Positions 32,357 to 41,772 of a stretch of 51,310 bases of DNA are shown here, piece by piece. Made by a program: the position numbers and the translations under genes. Position 1 is the first letter of the stretch; each line of letters begins with the position of its first letter. The DNA is from Pandoraea terrae (lineage in GTDB: Bacteria > Pseudomonadota > Gammaproteobacteria > Burkholderiales > Burkholderiaceae), in the NCBI RefSeq assembly GCF_902459695.1, contig NZ_CABPRZ010000035.1, positions 1-51,310 of the forward strand, written 5' to 3'. Under the pieces are notes generated by a model. The model was not told where the DNA came from and ran no database searches. It saw only the letters and a list, made by a program, of their open reading frames with translations.

Positions 32357-32994
32357 AATATCTCACCGCAAAAGACGCCGGGCTTGTCGCCTGCATGTCC
32401 TGCGGGTTGCTCAGTCGTCGCGTGCCAACCGACGAGAGCACGCGCTGCCCGCGCTGCAACGCGCCCCTGCACCAGCGCAAAGTCGACAGCCTCGCCCGCA
32501 CGTGGGCCTTGCTCATTGCCGCGGCGATCCTGTACATTCCGGCAAATCTGTTGCCGATGATGCACACGCGCTCGCTGCTCGTATCGCAGTCCGATACGAT
32601 CATGAGCGGCGTGATCTATTTCTGGACGAGCGGCGAGTGGGAGTTGGCCGCCGTCGTGTTCACCGCCAGTATCCTCGTGCCGATGCTCAAACTGATCGCG
32701 CTGGCGCTGCTGTGCTTCACCGCGCAGCGCGGCTCGCCGTGGAAGCCGCGCCAGCGCACGAAGCTTTATCACCTGATCGAGTTTATCGGCCGGTGGTCGA
32801 TGCTCGACGTGTTCGTCGTGGCGCTGATGGTGGCGCTTGTCAACATCCAATCATTGGCAGTGATCCAGGCCGGGCCCGGCATCGTGGCTTTCGGCTCGGT
32901 GGTCGTGTTGACCATGATCGCCTCGCTGCAATTCGATCCCCGTCTCATCTGGGACCAAATCCAGGACGACGCGTACTACCAAGACGATGACTGA
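32353..32994 (+). CDS. PqiA-family inner-membrane protein 2
   Basis: A 213-residue second PqiA half: zinc ribbon C-M-S-C...C-P-R-C (residues ~14-38), then four helices including WALLIAAAILYIPANLLPMM and WSMLDVFVVALMVALVNI. It overlaps the first half gene by four bases and the PqiB gene by eight. With PqiB and PqiC it forms a lipid-transport bridge between inner and outer membranes. Confidence 0.9.
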   Translation: MKYLTAKDAGLVACMSCGLLSRRVPTDESTRCPRCNAPLHQRKVDSLARTWALLIAAAILYIPANLLPMMHTRSLLVSQSDTIMSGVIYFWTSGEWELAAVVFTASILVPMLKLIALALLCFTAQRGSPWKPRQRTKLYHLIEFIGRWSMLDVFVVALMVALVNIQSLAVIQAGPGIVAFGSVVVLTMIASLQFDPRLIWDQIQDDAYYQDDD

Positions 32995-34663
32995 TCCCAA
33001 AACCCCGAAAGACGCCGAGATCCCGCCGACCCCGAACGCACCTGCCGGCGTGGGCGAACTGCCGATGCCCGCCATCCAGAAGCGCAAGCGCTGGGCGCCG
33101 TCGCTCGTGTGGCTGATTCCGCTGGTCGCCGCCGCGATCGGCCTGACGCTCGTGGCGAAGGCCGTACTCGAACGCGGGCCCACCGTGACCGTCAATTTCA
33201 AGACGGCCGAAGGGCTCGAAGCCGGCAAGACCAAGGTCAAATACAAGGACGTCGACATCGGCATCGTCAAGCACATCGACTTGTCGGATGACCTGACGCA
33301 TGTGCGTGTCACGATCGACCTGACGGAGAACGCGAAGCGCTTCGCCGCGAAGGACACGCGCTGGTGGGTGGTACGCCCGCGGATCGCCGGCGGCAATGTG
33401 TCCGGCCTGACGACGCTGCTCTCGGGCGCGTTTATCGGCGCGGATGCCGGCAAGTCCAAGGAAAGCCAATCCAGCTTCGTCGGTCTTGAAGTGCCTCCGG
33501 TCGTGAGCAGCGGCCAGCCGGGCAAGCCCTACGTGCTGCACGCGCGCGACCTCGGTTCGCTCGACATCGGCTCGCCCGTCTACTTCCGTCATATTCAGGT
33601 CGGTCAGGTCGAGGCTTACACGCTCGACCCCGACGGTCAGGGCGTGACGCTGCGCGTCTTCGTGCAGTCGCCGTACGATCAGTACGTCGGTTCGAACACC
33701 CGCTTCTGGCATGCGAGCGGCATCAATTTGCGCCTCGACGCGAGCGGCTTCCAGGTCAATACCCAATCGCTCGCGTCGGTCGTGATCGGCGGTATCGCGT
33801 TTCAAGCGCCGGAAGACAGGGGCGGCGGTGTCGTCGCCAAGGCGAATGCCGTGTTTACGCTCGCCGCCGACGAGGATGCGGCCATGAAACAGCCGGATAC
33901 GCGCGCCGTCGACGTCATCCTGAACTTCCAGCAGTCGCTGCGCGGGCTGACGGTCGGCGCCCCGGTCGACTTCCGCGGCATCACGATGGGCGAGGTCAAG
34001 GCGATCGGCGTCGAATTCGACCGCGCCGCCCAGCGGATCAACATGCCCGTCACCATACAGATTTATCCGGACCGCCTGCGCAAGCGCGACGCCAAGCATC
34101 CCCTGCCGACGGAGGACCGCGAAAATCGCCAACTCCTCGACGTCCTGGTCTCGCGGGGCCTTCGGGCACAGCTGCGCACCGGCAATCTGCTGACGGGCCA
34201 GCTGTACGTGGCGCTCGATTTCTTCCCGAAGGCCCCACCGGCCAAGGCGCAGATCCAGGGCGACGAAACGCTCATCCTGCCGACCGTGCCGAACACGCTC
34301 GATCAGTTGCAATTGCAGATTGCCGACATCGCCACCAAGCTCGACAAGGTGCCGTTCGACAGCATCGGCCAGAATCTCGATGCATCGCTCAGGAAACTCG
34401 ACGCCACGCTCGCCAGCGCGCAGGGCCTGTTCAAGCAGCTCGACAGCGAGATCGCGCCCGAAGCCCGTGCCACCTTGGGCGAGGCGCGCAAGAGCTTTGG
34501 CGCGGCCGAGCGCACGCTCGCCGAGGACGCACCGGTGCAGCAGGATGTGCGCCAGGCGATGCAGGAACTCACACGCACGCTGCGCTCGCTCAACGTGCTC
34601 GCCGAATACCTGCAGCAGCATCCCGAGGCGCTCCTGCGCGGCAAAACCAAGGATCAACAATGA
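32987..34663 (+). CDS. pqiB: PqiB, MCE-domain intermembrane lipid transport protein
   Basis: A 558-residue protein with one N-terminal membrane helix (LVWLIPLVAAAIGLTLVAKA) and three MCE/MlaD domains, beginning near GPTVTVNFKTAEGLEAGKTK, GKPYVLHARDLGSLDIGSPV and AVDVILNFQQSLRGLTVGAP, then a helical C-terminal needle with heptad-like repeats. This is the PqiB layout; stacked hexameric MCE rings make a periplasmic lipid tunnel. The order pqiA, pqiA, pqiB, pqiC with four to eight base overlaps shows tight coupling. Confidence 0.93.
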   Translation: MTDPKTPKDAEIPPTPNAPAGVGELPMPAIQKRKRWAPSLVWLIPLVAAAIGLTLVAKAVLERGPTVTVNFKTAEGLEAGKTKVKYKDVDIGIVKHIDLSDDLTHVRVTIDLTENAKRFAAKDTRWWVVRPRIAGGNVSGLTTLLSGAFIGADAGKSKESQSSFVGLEVPPVVSSGQPGKPYVLHARDLGSLDIGSPVYFRHIQVGQVEAYTLDPDGQGVTLRVFVQSPYDQYVGSNTRFWHASGINLRLDASGFQVNTQSLASVVIGGIAFQAPEDRGGGVVAKANAVFTLAADEDAAMKQPDTRAVDVILNFQQSLRGLTVGAPVDFRGITMGEVKAIGVEFDRAAQRINMPVTIQIYPDRLRKRDAKHPLPTEDRENRQLLDVLVSRGLRAQLRTGNLLTGQLYVALDFFPKAPPAKAQIQGDETLILPTVPNTLDQLQLQIADIATKLDKVPFDSIGQNLDASLRKLDATLASAQGLFKQLDSEIAPEARATLGEARKSFGAAERTLAEDAPVQQDVRQAMQELTRTLRSLNVLAEYLQQHPEALLRGKTKDQQ

Positions 34664-35343
34664 CGCCGTTCGTGACTTCACGCCGGTCCCACGCCGGTCG
34701 CATGCCGTCCACCCTGGTGCGCGCAGCGGCTGCCGCGGCCCTGACGATAATGCTGGCCGCTTGCGGCAGTTCGCCGCCGACCCATTTCTACACCTTGTCG
34801 GGCGCGGCGCGAACCTCGCCGGGGCCGGCGGACGGCACGACGGGCGTGGCCGGACCGGTGATGCCGGCTGCGCCGTATGCGGTGGAAGTGGGCCCCGTTG
34901 CCGTGCCGGAACAGGTGGATCGTCCGCAATTTGTGACCGGACACGCCCCGGGACAGGTCAACATTCTCGAAGAGACCCGCTGGGCCGCGCCATTGAAGAA
35001 TGAACTGACGAGTGCGTTGTCGGGGGCGTTGACCCAGCGGCTCGGGGCGATCGACGTCTGGGGCTTGCCGCGCGCCGACGCGTTGCCGGTCTACCGCGTC
35101 TCAACTTCGGTGCAACGCTTCGATTCCGCCCCCGGGGAACAAGCAGGATTGGCCGCGGTGTGGACGGTGCGCCGCGTGCCGGGCGACGTGTTGCTGACGT
35201 GCCGGTTTACCGGCGCGGAAGCGGCGCCGGGCGGCATCGACGCGTTGGTCGCCGCGCACCGGCGGCTGGTGGACCGCCTTGCAGCAGTGGTCGCGACGGC
35301 GATTTCGACCAGCGCTCAGGGGCAGACGCCGCGGTGCGGCTGA
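34660..35343 (+). CDS. pqiC: PqiC outer-membrane lipoprotein
   Basis: A 227-residue ABC-type transport auxiliary lipoprotein (DUF330). Lipobox LAACGSSPPTHFYTL follows a signal helix near residues 22-34; the YAVEVGPVAVPEQVDRPQFV segment is typical. It anchors the PqiB tunnel to the outer membrane. It overlaps pqiB by four bases. Its last 28 bases overlap the end of the convergent PLP-enzyme gene. Confidence 0.9.
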   Translation: MTPFVTSRRSHAGRMPSTLVRAAAAAALTIMLAACGSSPPTHFYTLSGAARTSPGPADGTTGVAGPVMPAAPYAVEVGPVAVPEQVDRPQFVTGHAPGQVNILEETRWAAPLKNELTSALSGALTQRLGAIDVWGLPRADALPVYRVSTSVQRFDSAPGEQAGLAAVWTVRRVPGDVLLTCRFTGAEAAPGGIDALVAAHRRLVDRLAAVVATAISTSAQGQTPRCG

Positions 35344-36308
35344 TCCGTTGCCGGCCACCCTCCGGTGTCATAACAAACCACGAGCGTCTTGTGGCCACGC
35401 GGTCCGCGGGCCTTGTGCCCGTGCGATGCGAGGCGCCGAAAGGCGACAGCGACGCAGGCTGAAGTGGTAACGCCGATGCGGTGCCCCGTGCGGCGGATCA
35501 ATTGCCGAGCGGCGTGGCAGGTTTCTTCATAGTCGACGCTGGCGACCGCATCGACTTGCGTCCAGTCCAGATGCACAGGATGCACCATGGCCATGCCGGA
35601 AAGCCGGTGGACGGGAAACAGGCCGCGTTGCGTGCAGGCACCTGCGGGCTCCACCAGCGTAACGTCGACCTCGAATCCCTCGCGGCGCAAGACCCGGGCG
35701 ATGCCGGTCAGGCTGGCCCCCGTGCCCGCGCATGCCACGAATGAAAGCCGCCTGACATGCGGCCATCGCGCGGCCAGTTGCGTTGCGATTTCCGGCCCGG
35801 TTTCCAATTCATGCGCGCGAAGCGCCATCGCATCGATAAACGGATCCGCGCGAAAATAGCTGTGCCCGGTCTCCTGTGCGTGACGCAAGTGCCACGCGAC
35901 AATGGCATCCGGGGCCACATCGGCGCCCGCCCGGGGATTCGCACCTGACGCGCGATCCGGGCCGTCCAGCCAGCGCGCGCCCGCCCGTTGCAGTGCGTCC
36001 CGGCGTTGCGGTCCCAATCCGCGCGAAGGCGCCAGCGCCACAGGGATGTTCAGCCCCCTGCACGCCGCCAGCAACCCAGCGCCGAAGGACACGCCCGCAC
36101 GTGCGACGATCGTGCTGCGCCCGGGCACCAGCGCGCCGCACGCCAACGCCGATCGCACGATATGGCGCGCCGCGCGGGTCTTGTGATTGCCGCCGGGCTG
36201 GTGGCACTCGAACTTCATTAGCAACCCCGGGCTTATTTCCTGTAACGCCGTTGGCCCTGGCGCGCCGCCACCTCCATACACCCACGCCCATTCGCTTGTC
36301 TCATCCAC
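35316..36308 (-). CDS. PLP-dependent fold-type II enzyme (tryptophan synthase beta/threonine synthase-like)
   Basis: A 330-residue protein with the PLP lysine in FECHQPGGNHKTRAARHI, an early position typical of fold-type II enzymes, and a glycine loop in ACAGTGASLTGIARVL binding the PLP phosphate. The usual SxGN asparagine loop appears as VARAGVSFGAG, which is unusual. Such enzymes do beta-replacement, beta-elimination or threonine synthase chemistry; the substrate is unknown. It converges with pqiC, overlapping 28 bases. Confidence 0.75.
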   Translation of the reverse strand: MDETSEWAWVYGGGGAPGPTALQEISPGLLMKFECHQPGGNHKTRAARHIVRSALACGALVPGRSTIVARAGVSFGAGLLAACRGLNIPVALAPSRGLGPQRRDALQRAGARWLDGPDRASGANPRAGADVAPDAIVAWHLRHAQETGHSYFRADPFIDAMALRAHELETGPEIATQLAARWPHVRRLSFVACAGTGASLTGIARVLRREGFEVDVTLVEPAGACTQRGLFPVHRLSGMAMVHPVHLDWTQVDAVASVDYEETCHAARQLIRRTGHRIGVTTSACVAVAFRRLASHGHKARGPRGHKTLVVCYDTGGWPATDQPHRGVCP

Positions 36309-36424
36309 TGCGCCCCCTCTCGTTTGCCCTCCGAACGTTTGAGAACGATGGTAGCGCCCGCCGACAACCGGCGATATGGGCGAAATCCGACTTTGCAGCG
36401 ACCCGATATTAGCGCGAACATGCC

Positions 36425-38281
36425 CTAGCCCACGGCCGGCCGCGCCTGCCGATATCGGACGTGCTCGTAAATGTCCTCATCGTCTTCGGCACGCGTGTCC
36501 TCACGCAGCGCATCGAGACGGATCGCCGCGTGAACGAGCGCAATGTGCGAGAACGCCTGCGGAAAGTTGCCGACCTGCCGGGCATGCACCGTGTCGTATT
36601 CCTCTGCCAGCAATCCGAGGTCGTTGCGCAAACTCAGCAGGCGCTCGAACAGGCGCCGCGCGTCGTCCTGCCGCCCGATCATGATCAGGCAGTCGACCAT
36701 CCAGAAACTGCACGCCAGAAATGCCCCCTCGCCCGCCGGCAGGCCATCGTCGACGCGGCTCGTCCGGTATCGCTGAACGAGTCCGTCAACCATCAGTTCA
36801 CGCTCGATCGCCTCAATCGTGCCGCGCACTCGCGGGTCCTCCGGTGGCAGGAATCCGACCATCGGAATCATCAGCACGCTGGCGTCGAGCTCGGACGAAT
36901 CGTAAGCCTGCATGAAGGCATTGCGCTCGGGATTGAAGCCGTGACGGCATACGTCCTCGTGGATCTCGGCGCACAGCGCCCGCCAATGGTCAACCGGTCC
37001 GGGAAGTCCGAATTTCTCGGCCGATTTGATGGCCCGGTCAAACGCCACCCACGCCATGACTTTGGAGTACGTAAAGTGCTGGCGGCCGCCGCGCACTTCC
37101 CATATGCCCTCGTCTGGCTGCCGCCAGACGGTCTCGAGGTGCGCCACGAGTTTGCCCTGCACCTCCCACGTCGCGTCGTCCGCCGGCATGCCGCCCAGGC
37201 GCGCCTGGTGCAGCGCGTCCATGACTTCACCGTAGACGTCAAGTTGCAACTGGCCGACGGCATTGTTGCCCACGCGCACGGGGCGCGAGTTCTCATAACC
37301 CGGCAACCAATCCACTTCCCACTCCGGCAAACGCCGCTCGCCGGCTAGCCCGTACATGATCTGCACCTGCGACGGCGCGCCGGCCACCGCCCGCACCAGC
37401 CACTGCTCCCAGTCGCACGCCTCGTTGTAGTAGCCGCCCAGCATGAGCGCCTGCAAGGTGAGCGTGGCATCGCGCAACCAGCAGTAACGGTAGTCCCAGT
37501 TCCGGACGCCGCCGATCTGCTCCGGCAACGACGTGGTCGGCGCCGCGACGACACCGCCCGTCGGCACGAATGTCAGCGCCTTGAGCGTGATCAGCGAACG
37601 CCGGATCGCGTCGGCCCAATGGCCGTCCAGCTCGCAACGGCCCGCCCAGGCACGCCAGTAACGCTCGGTATCGGCCAGCGCGGTCAACGGATCGATGGCG
37701 CGCGGATCGGCGTGGTGCGACGGAACCCTCGCGAGGACGAACGGTACGGTCTCGCCGGCACACACGTCGAATGTTGCACGCAGGCTGCCCGGGATGTCCT
37801 CGATCGGTACCGGCGTACGAATGACGACCTTGTCGGGCCCCGCGACCAGCCGCATCCCCGGACCACTCGGATCGCCCGCGTCCAGCGGCCGCGCCCACGG
37901 TACTGACGCGCCATAGTCGAAGCGCAGGATCAACTCCATCGACATCGTCACCTTGCCGTGAATGCCGCGGACCAGGCGAACCAGATCGGCGGTGCCATCG
38001 CGCAACGGCATGAAGTCGACGACGGCAACACACCCCTCGATGGTCTCGAAGCGCGTTTCAAGGATCAGCGTGTCGTCGTGATAACGACGCGAAAGGGTCG
38101 CATGAGGGTCCTCCGGCGCCAGCCGCCACCGGCCATGCTCGCGGCCGCCGAGCAGCGCGGCGAAACACGCGGGAGAGTCGAAATAGGGCCAGCAGAGCCA
38201 GTCGATCGAACCGTCGCGTGAAACGAGCGCGGCACTGCGGCAGTCGCCAATCATGGCGTAGTCTTCGATTCGTGCGGCCAT
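36425..38281 (-). CDS. Glycoside hydrolase family 15 protein (glucoamylase/trehalase-like)
   Basis: A 618-residue cytoplasmic protein without a signal peptide. The N-terminal beta domain begins RIEDYAMIGDCRSAALVSRD then GSIDWLCWPYFDSPACF, and the (alpha/alpha)6 domain carries NWDYRYCWLRDATLTLQAL and GEGAFLACSFWMVDCLIM, the latter with the likely catalytic Glu. Bacterial members hydrolyse alpha-glucans or trehalose; specificity cannot be read here. The ATG at 38281 has GAGGTGA just upstream. Confidence 0.92.
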   Translation of the reverse strand: MAARIEDYAMIGDCRSAALVSRDGSIDWLCWPYFDSPACFAALLGGREHGRWRLAPEDPHATLSRRYHDDTLILETRFETIEGCVAVVDFMPLRDGTADLVRLVRGIHGKVTMSMELILRFDYGASVPWARPLDAGDPSGPGMRLVAGPDKVVIRTPVPIEDIPGSLRATFDVCAGETVPFVLARVPSHHADPRAIDPLTALADTERYWRAWAGRCELDGHWADAIRRSLITLKALTFVPTGGVVAAPTTSLPEQIGGVRNWDYRYCWLRDATLTLQALMLGGYYNEACDWEQWLVRAVAGAPSQVQIMYGLAGERRLPEWEVDWLPGYENSRPVRVGNNAVGQLQLDVYGEVMDALHQARLGGMPADDATWEVQGKLVAHLETVWRQPDEGIWEVRGGRQHFTYSKVMAWVAFDRAIKSAEKFGLPGPVDHWRALCAEIHEDVCRHGFNPERNAFMQAYDSSELDASVLMIPMVGFLPPEDPRVRGTIEAIERELMVDGLVQRYRTSRVDDGLPAGEGAFLACSFWMVDCLIMIGRQDDARRLFERLLSLRNDLGLLAEEYDTVHARQVGNFPQAFSHIALVHAAIRLDALREDTRAEDDEDIYEHVRYRQARPAVG

Positions 38282-38451
38282 GGTCACCTCGTTTGCCAAT
38301 GGACAGGGCATCGATGACGGAATCGCGAATGCGATATTCCGGACATGGTACTCGGCTGTGGCCTGTCAGGCCACCGTCCCATCATGGCAACGGACCCACT
38401 CCACGCAAGGAAGTTCACATTACGTTCGGGCGACGACCGGCCCTTTTGACC

Positions 38452-39417
38452 TCACGCGTCGTCCTTGCCGCGCAGCGACAACTGCTGCGCGCGGCGCGCG
38501 CGGATTTCCGCCTGCCGCTGTTCCGTCCAGGTATAGAAGCCCTGCCCGCTGCGCACGCCGGTCTCGCCGCGTGTGACATGCTCGCGCAGGAGGTCGAGCA
38601 CGTCCTGGTCCGTCGCGAGCGTCGGCATCAGATGCGTGGCAACGTCGAGAAATGTGTCGAGTCCGCCCATGTCGGCTGCCTCGAGCGGTCCGATCATGTT
38701 CCAGCGGCGGCCGAGCGACGCTTTCATCACCGTATCCACCACCTCCGGCGACGCGGCGCCCAGGCGCACGATGTTCAGCGCCTCGCGCAGCACGGCAAAT
38801 TGCAGGCGGTTGCCGACGAATCCAGGAATCGCCTTTTCGAGCACCACCGGACGCGCGCCGACGGCGGCGAGCAGGCGGTCGCTGGCGGCCACCGCGTCCG
38901 GCGACGTGGCCGTGCCGGGCACGATTTCGACGAGCGGAATTGCGTGCGGCGGGTTCCAGAAATGCGTGATCAGAAAGCGCGCCGGATGGCGCAAGTTTTG
39001 CGCGAGGACGTCCGGCAAGAAGCCGCTCGTATTGCTGGCGATAATCGCGTCGGCGGCAACGATATCCTCGAGCGCTGCATACGTTTCGTGTTTGAGCGAA
39101 AGCCGCTCGGGGATCGCCTCGATGGCGAATGTCGCGCCCGCGAGATCGGCCATGACCGTCGTGGTGGCGATACGCGCCAGGGTGCCGGCTTCCTGCCCCG
39201 GCTGTACGAGTCCGGCGTCGATCAGTTCCGCGAAGATGGCGCGCACATGCGCCGGCAAGTCCTGCAAGCGCTGTCCATCGACATCGAATACGGTCACCCC
39301 GTAGCCGGCGCGTGCGAAACGGGCGGCAATGCCCACGCCCATCAAACCCGCGCCGAGAATGGCGATGCGCTGATCGCCCCGTGTGGCCTGCGCCGGGGTG
39401 TCGGAACGTGCTTGCAT
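38452..39417 (-). CDS. 3-hydroxyacyl-CoA dehydrogenase family protein
   Basis: A 321-residue NAD-dependent dehydrogenase. The N-terminal Rossmann motif is ILGAGLMGVGIAARFARAGY with acidic FDVD; catalytic His is in THFWNPPHAIPLVEIVPG, and the C-terminal dimer domain starts GFVGNRLQFAVLREAL. It oxidises an L-3-hydroxyacyl-CoA or a related 3-hydroxyacid (lambda-crystallin/carnitine dehydrogenase-like). AAGGAG precedes the ATG. It follows ridA on the same strand 175 bases downstream, so it may belong to that catabolic unit. Confidence 0.9.
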   Translation of the reverse strand: MQARSDTPAQATRGDQRIAILGAGLMGVGIAARFARAGYGVTVFDVDGQRLQDLPAHVRAIFAELIDAGLVQPGQEAGTLARIATTTVMADLAGATFAIEAIPERLSLKHETYAALEDIVAADAIIASNTSGFLPDVLAQNLRHPARFLITHFWNPPHAIPLVEIVPGTATSPDAVAASDRLLAAVGARPVVLEKAIPGFVGNRLQFAVLREALNIVRLGAASPEVVDTVMKASLGRRWNMIGPLEAADMGGLDTFLDVATHLMPTLATDQDVLDLLREHVTRGETGVRSGQGFYTWTEQRQAEIRARRAQQLSLRGKDDA

Positions 39418-39592
39418 GGCGGCTCCTTGTTCGCGTGTCGAAGTTCGCTGGATGAACCCCTCAATCCAAGGAGTATAGCGGCTTGCGCCTCGCCGGACAT
39501 TTCACGCCGGGCGATGCAGTGTTTCGACGGCGGATCGCCACCATGGGCGACAACACCGGGCATCGTACCCCGCGCTGCCGCCAGGCCAGCGT

Positions 39593-39952
39593 TCAGTCGA
39601 TGAGCGCGGCGGTCACGGAGATTTCGACGAGCAGCTCCGGCAGCGCCAGCTTCGACTCGACGGTTGCGCGCGTCGGGGCGCAGCCTTCGGCCGTCCAGGC
39701 ATCCCACACACCGTTCATGCCGGCAAAATCGGCCGCAATGTCCTTGAGCCACACTTGCGCCGTCAGCAAGCGCGACTTGTCGATGCCGGCGTCGGCGAGG
39801 AAGCCGTCGATCTTGGCGAGCACCTGACGGGTCTGGCCCGCGACGTCCTGCGTACGGTCATCGGCGGTCTGGCCGCCAATGTAGACGGTGCCGTTGTGAA
39901 TCACCACGCGGCTCATGCGGGTGTTGGTGTGAATGCGCTTGATATCGCTCAT
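39593..39952 (-). CDS. RidA/YjgF/YER057c/UK114 family imine deaminase
   Basis: A 119-residue single-domain protein. The catalytic Arg lies in APTRATVESKLALPELLVEI, followed by the conserved Glu; VVIHNGTVYIGGQ is the family N-terminal strand. RidA hydrolyses reactive imine/enamine intermediates made by amino-acid oxidases and PLP enzymes. It lies last in a unit of FAD oxidases and an ABC transporter, exactly where imine by-products would form. AAGGAG precedes the ATG. Confidence 0.92.
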   Translation of the reverse strand: MSDIKRIHTNTRMSRVVIHNGTVYIGGQTADDRTQDVAGQTRQVLAKIDGFLADAGIDKSRLLTAQVWLKDIAADFAGMNGVWDAWTAEGCAPTRATVESKLALPELLVEISVTAALID

Positions 39953-40033
39953 GCGATCTCCTTCGAGGAATTCAAAAAAATCGCCGCTGCACCGCGCCGG
40001 TCAAAACGCGGTCGGCGGCAAGCAGGGGAAAAC

Positions 40034-41467
40034 CTATTTCGGAAAACCCGCGCGCTCGCCCACGATCTCGGGCGCGGTCACCGCGGCGGCGAGTTCGCCG
40101 AGCGTGACCGGCTTGATCGGCGCACGAATGCGATAGTAGCCGACGTCCGGCACGGGGCAACCCTGTGCCTCGGCCAGCAGCTCGGCCACCGTGATGCCGC
40201 AAAAGCGGCCCTGGCAAGGCCCCATGCCGCAACGCGAAAACGACTTGGTCTGATTGGGACCGACACAGCCGAGCCTGGCCATCTCGCGCACGTCGCCGGC
40301 GGTCACCTCTTCGCAACGGCACACGATGGTGCTGTCGTCAGCCGGGCGGCGAAATGCCTCGGCCGGGCGATACAGTGCGTCGAGAAACGGACGGATTGCG
40401 CCGTGCCTGTCTAACGCGCGGCGCAGCGACAACGCGCGCGAATCGCGTTTGGACGTGTCGAGCGAACCGAGACGATGGGCAACTTGCACTGCCGCCAGAC
40501 GCCCCGATGGTTCCGCCGCGAGCGCGCCGGCGATGCCGCCGCCGTCGCCCGCCACGAAAATGTCCGCAAGATTCGTTTCGCCCCATGCGTCGAGACGGGG
40601 CCGCCAGCAAAGCTGTGCCTCGTCCCACGCGTGGTCGCACCCGATCGAACGCGTGATCTGCGTATTCGGGATCACCCCTTGATGCAGCAGCACGAGCGAT
40701 GCTTCGATGCGGCGCTTGTGGCCGCCGACGGTGTACTCGAGCGCTTCGGCCCGCTTGTCGCCCAGCACACGCAACGCCTCGACGTGCTTGACATGGGTGA
40801 CCCCGGCGCGGCGAATGGCGCGCAACAGCGACAAACCCTTCGACAGATAGCCGGGCGCGCGCAAGGCGCCGCCAACGTGCCCGAACGCGCGGCGCAAACC
40901 GGCCGATTCGGTCGTGTCGAGAATCGCCCGTACCGGAATGCCCGCGTTGATCAACTGCCAGGCAAAAAGGTAGAGCAACGGACCGCAACCGGCCAGCACG
41001 GCGGGCACCTGCGGCGCGAGCCCGGCAGACTTGAGCAGCGTCTGCGCCGCACCCACGCCCATCACGCCGGGCAGCGTCCAGCCCGGCACCGGGAACGGTC
41101 GCTCTTGCGCGCCGCCCGCAATCACGATCGCCTTCGCCGCGATTTGCAGGGTGCCGCCGCCCGCGCCCTGGCGCGTGACCGACACGCGCTTGTCGGCGCC
41201 GATCTGCCAGGCAAGTGTCTGCGGCCAGTAAGCGATGCCGCTGCGTTCGAAGTCTTCGACCAAAGCCCGGCCGCGCAGATAGTCTGCGCCGAGGACGGCA
41301 GGGTCGGCCAACGGCGAATGGCTGACGTTGCGGTAGATCTGACCGCCCGGATACGGGTTCTCGTCGAGTACCATCGTGTCGACACGATGGGCGCGCGCTT
41401 CAAGCGCCGCCGCAATACCGGCGGGCCCCGCGCCCACAATCAACAGATCCACATTCTTCACGGTCAT
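40034..41467 (-). CDS. FAD/NAD(P)-dependent oxidoreductase, opine-oxidase/HcnB-like alpha subunit
   Basis: A 477-residue protein with an N-terminal FAD motif LLIVGAGPAGIAAALEARAH, a second NAD(P)-like GG motif near IVIAGGAQERPFPVPGW, and a C-terminal BFD-like [2Fe-2S] domain: VCRCEEVTAGDVRE, then FSRCGMGPCQGRFCG. This is the layout of OoxA/HcnB/SoxA-type subunits. The start at 41467 has AAGGAG upstream and overlaps the small 2Fe-2S gene by four bases. With the DadA-like gene it likely forms a heteromeric membrane-linked amino acid or opine dehydrogenase. Confidence 0.9.
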   Translation of the reverse strand: MTVKNVDLLIVGAGPAGIAAALEARAHRVDTMVLDENPYPGGQIYRNVSHSPLADPAVLGADYLRGRALVEDFERSGIAYWPQTLAWQIGADKRVSVTRQGAGGGTLQIAAKAIVIAGGAQERPFPVPGWTLPGVMGVGAAQTLLKSAGLAPQVPAVLAGCGPLLYLFAWQLINAGIPVRAILDTTESAGLRRAFGHVGGALRAPGYLSKGLSLLRAIRRAGVTHVKHVEALRVLGDKRAEALEYTVGGHKRRIEASLVLLHQGVIPNTQITRSIGCDHAWDEAQLCWRPRLDAWGETNLADIFVAGDGGGIAGALAAEPSGRLAAVQVAHRLGSLDTSKRDSRALSLRRALDRHGAIRPFLDALYRPAEAFRRPADDSTIVCRCEEVTAGDVREMARLGCVGPNQTKSFSRCGMGPCQGRFCGITVAELLAEAQGCPVPDVGYYRIRAPIKPVTLGELAAAVTAPEIVGERAGFPK

Positions 41468-41772
41468 GCGAGGCTCCTTGCGCCATCCATGCGGCGCACG
41501 CGCATGCCCTCGCGCACCGGCGTCATGCAGCCCTGACGGTTGGGCACGCCATCGATCTCGACGAGGCAGTCGAAGCACACGCCCATCATGCAGAACGGCG
41601 CGCGATCGCTGCCCGACACCGGCGTCGTACGGCAGGCGGTAACGCCCAGTTGCAGCAACGCGGCGGCGACATTCAAACCGCTCGCAACGCGATGCGGGGC
41701 ATCGTCGACATAGATTTCCACGGTCGCGCCATCGGCGCGCGCGAGCGGCTTAAACAACGAATCGTTTGGCAT
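41464..41772 (-). CDS. (2Fe-2S)-binding small subunit of the amine/opine oxidase
   Basis: A 102-residue ferredoxin-like protein with RAPFCMMGVCFDCLVEIDG and a later RQGCMTP cysteine, the set used by small 2Fe-2S subunits beside HcnB/OoxA-type oxidases. The start at 41772 overlaps the 3' end of the DadA-like gene by about 23 bases and its stop overlaps the next ATG. It passes electrons between the two flavoproteins (inference from family). Confidence 0.87.
   Translation of the reverse strand: MPNDSLFKPLARADGATVEIYVDDAPHRVASGLNVAAALLQLGVTACRTTPVSGSDRAPFCMMGVCFDCLVEIDGVPNRQGCMTPVREGMRVRRMDGARSLA

Noticed and set aside
32945-34681. 578-codon frame on the minus strand opposite pqiB
   Set aside because: It is a shadow of high-GC third-position bias. 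The plus strand has three clear MCE domains; the shadow is rich in Arg, His and Gln and matches no family.
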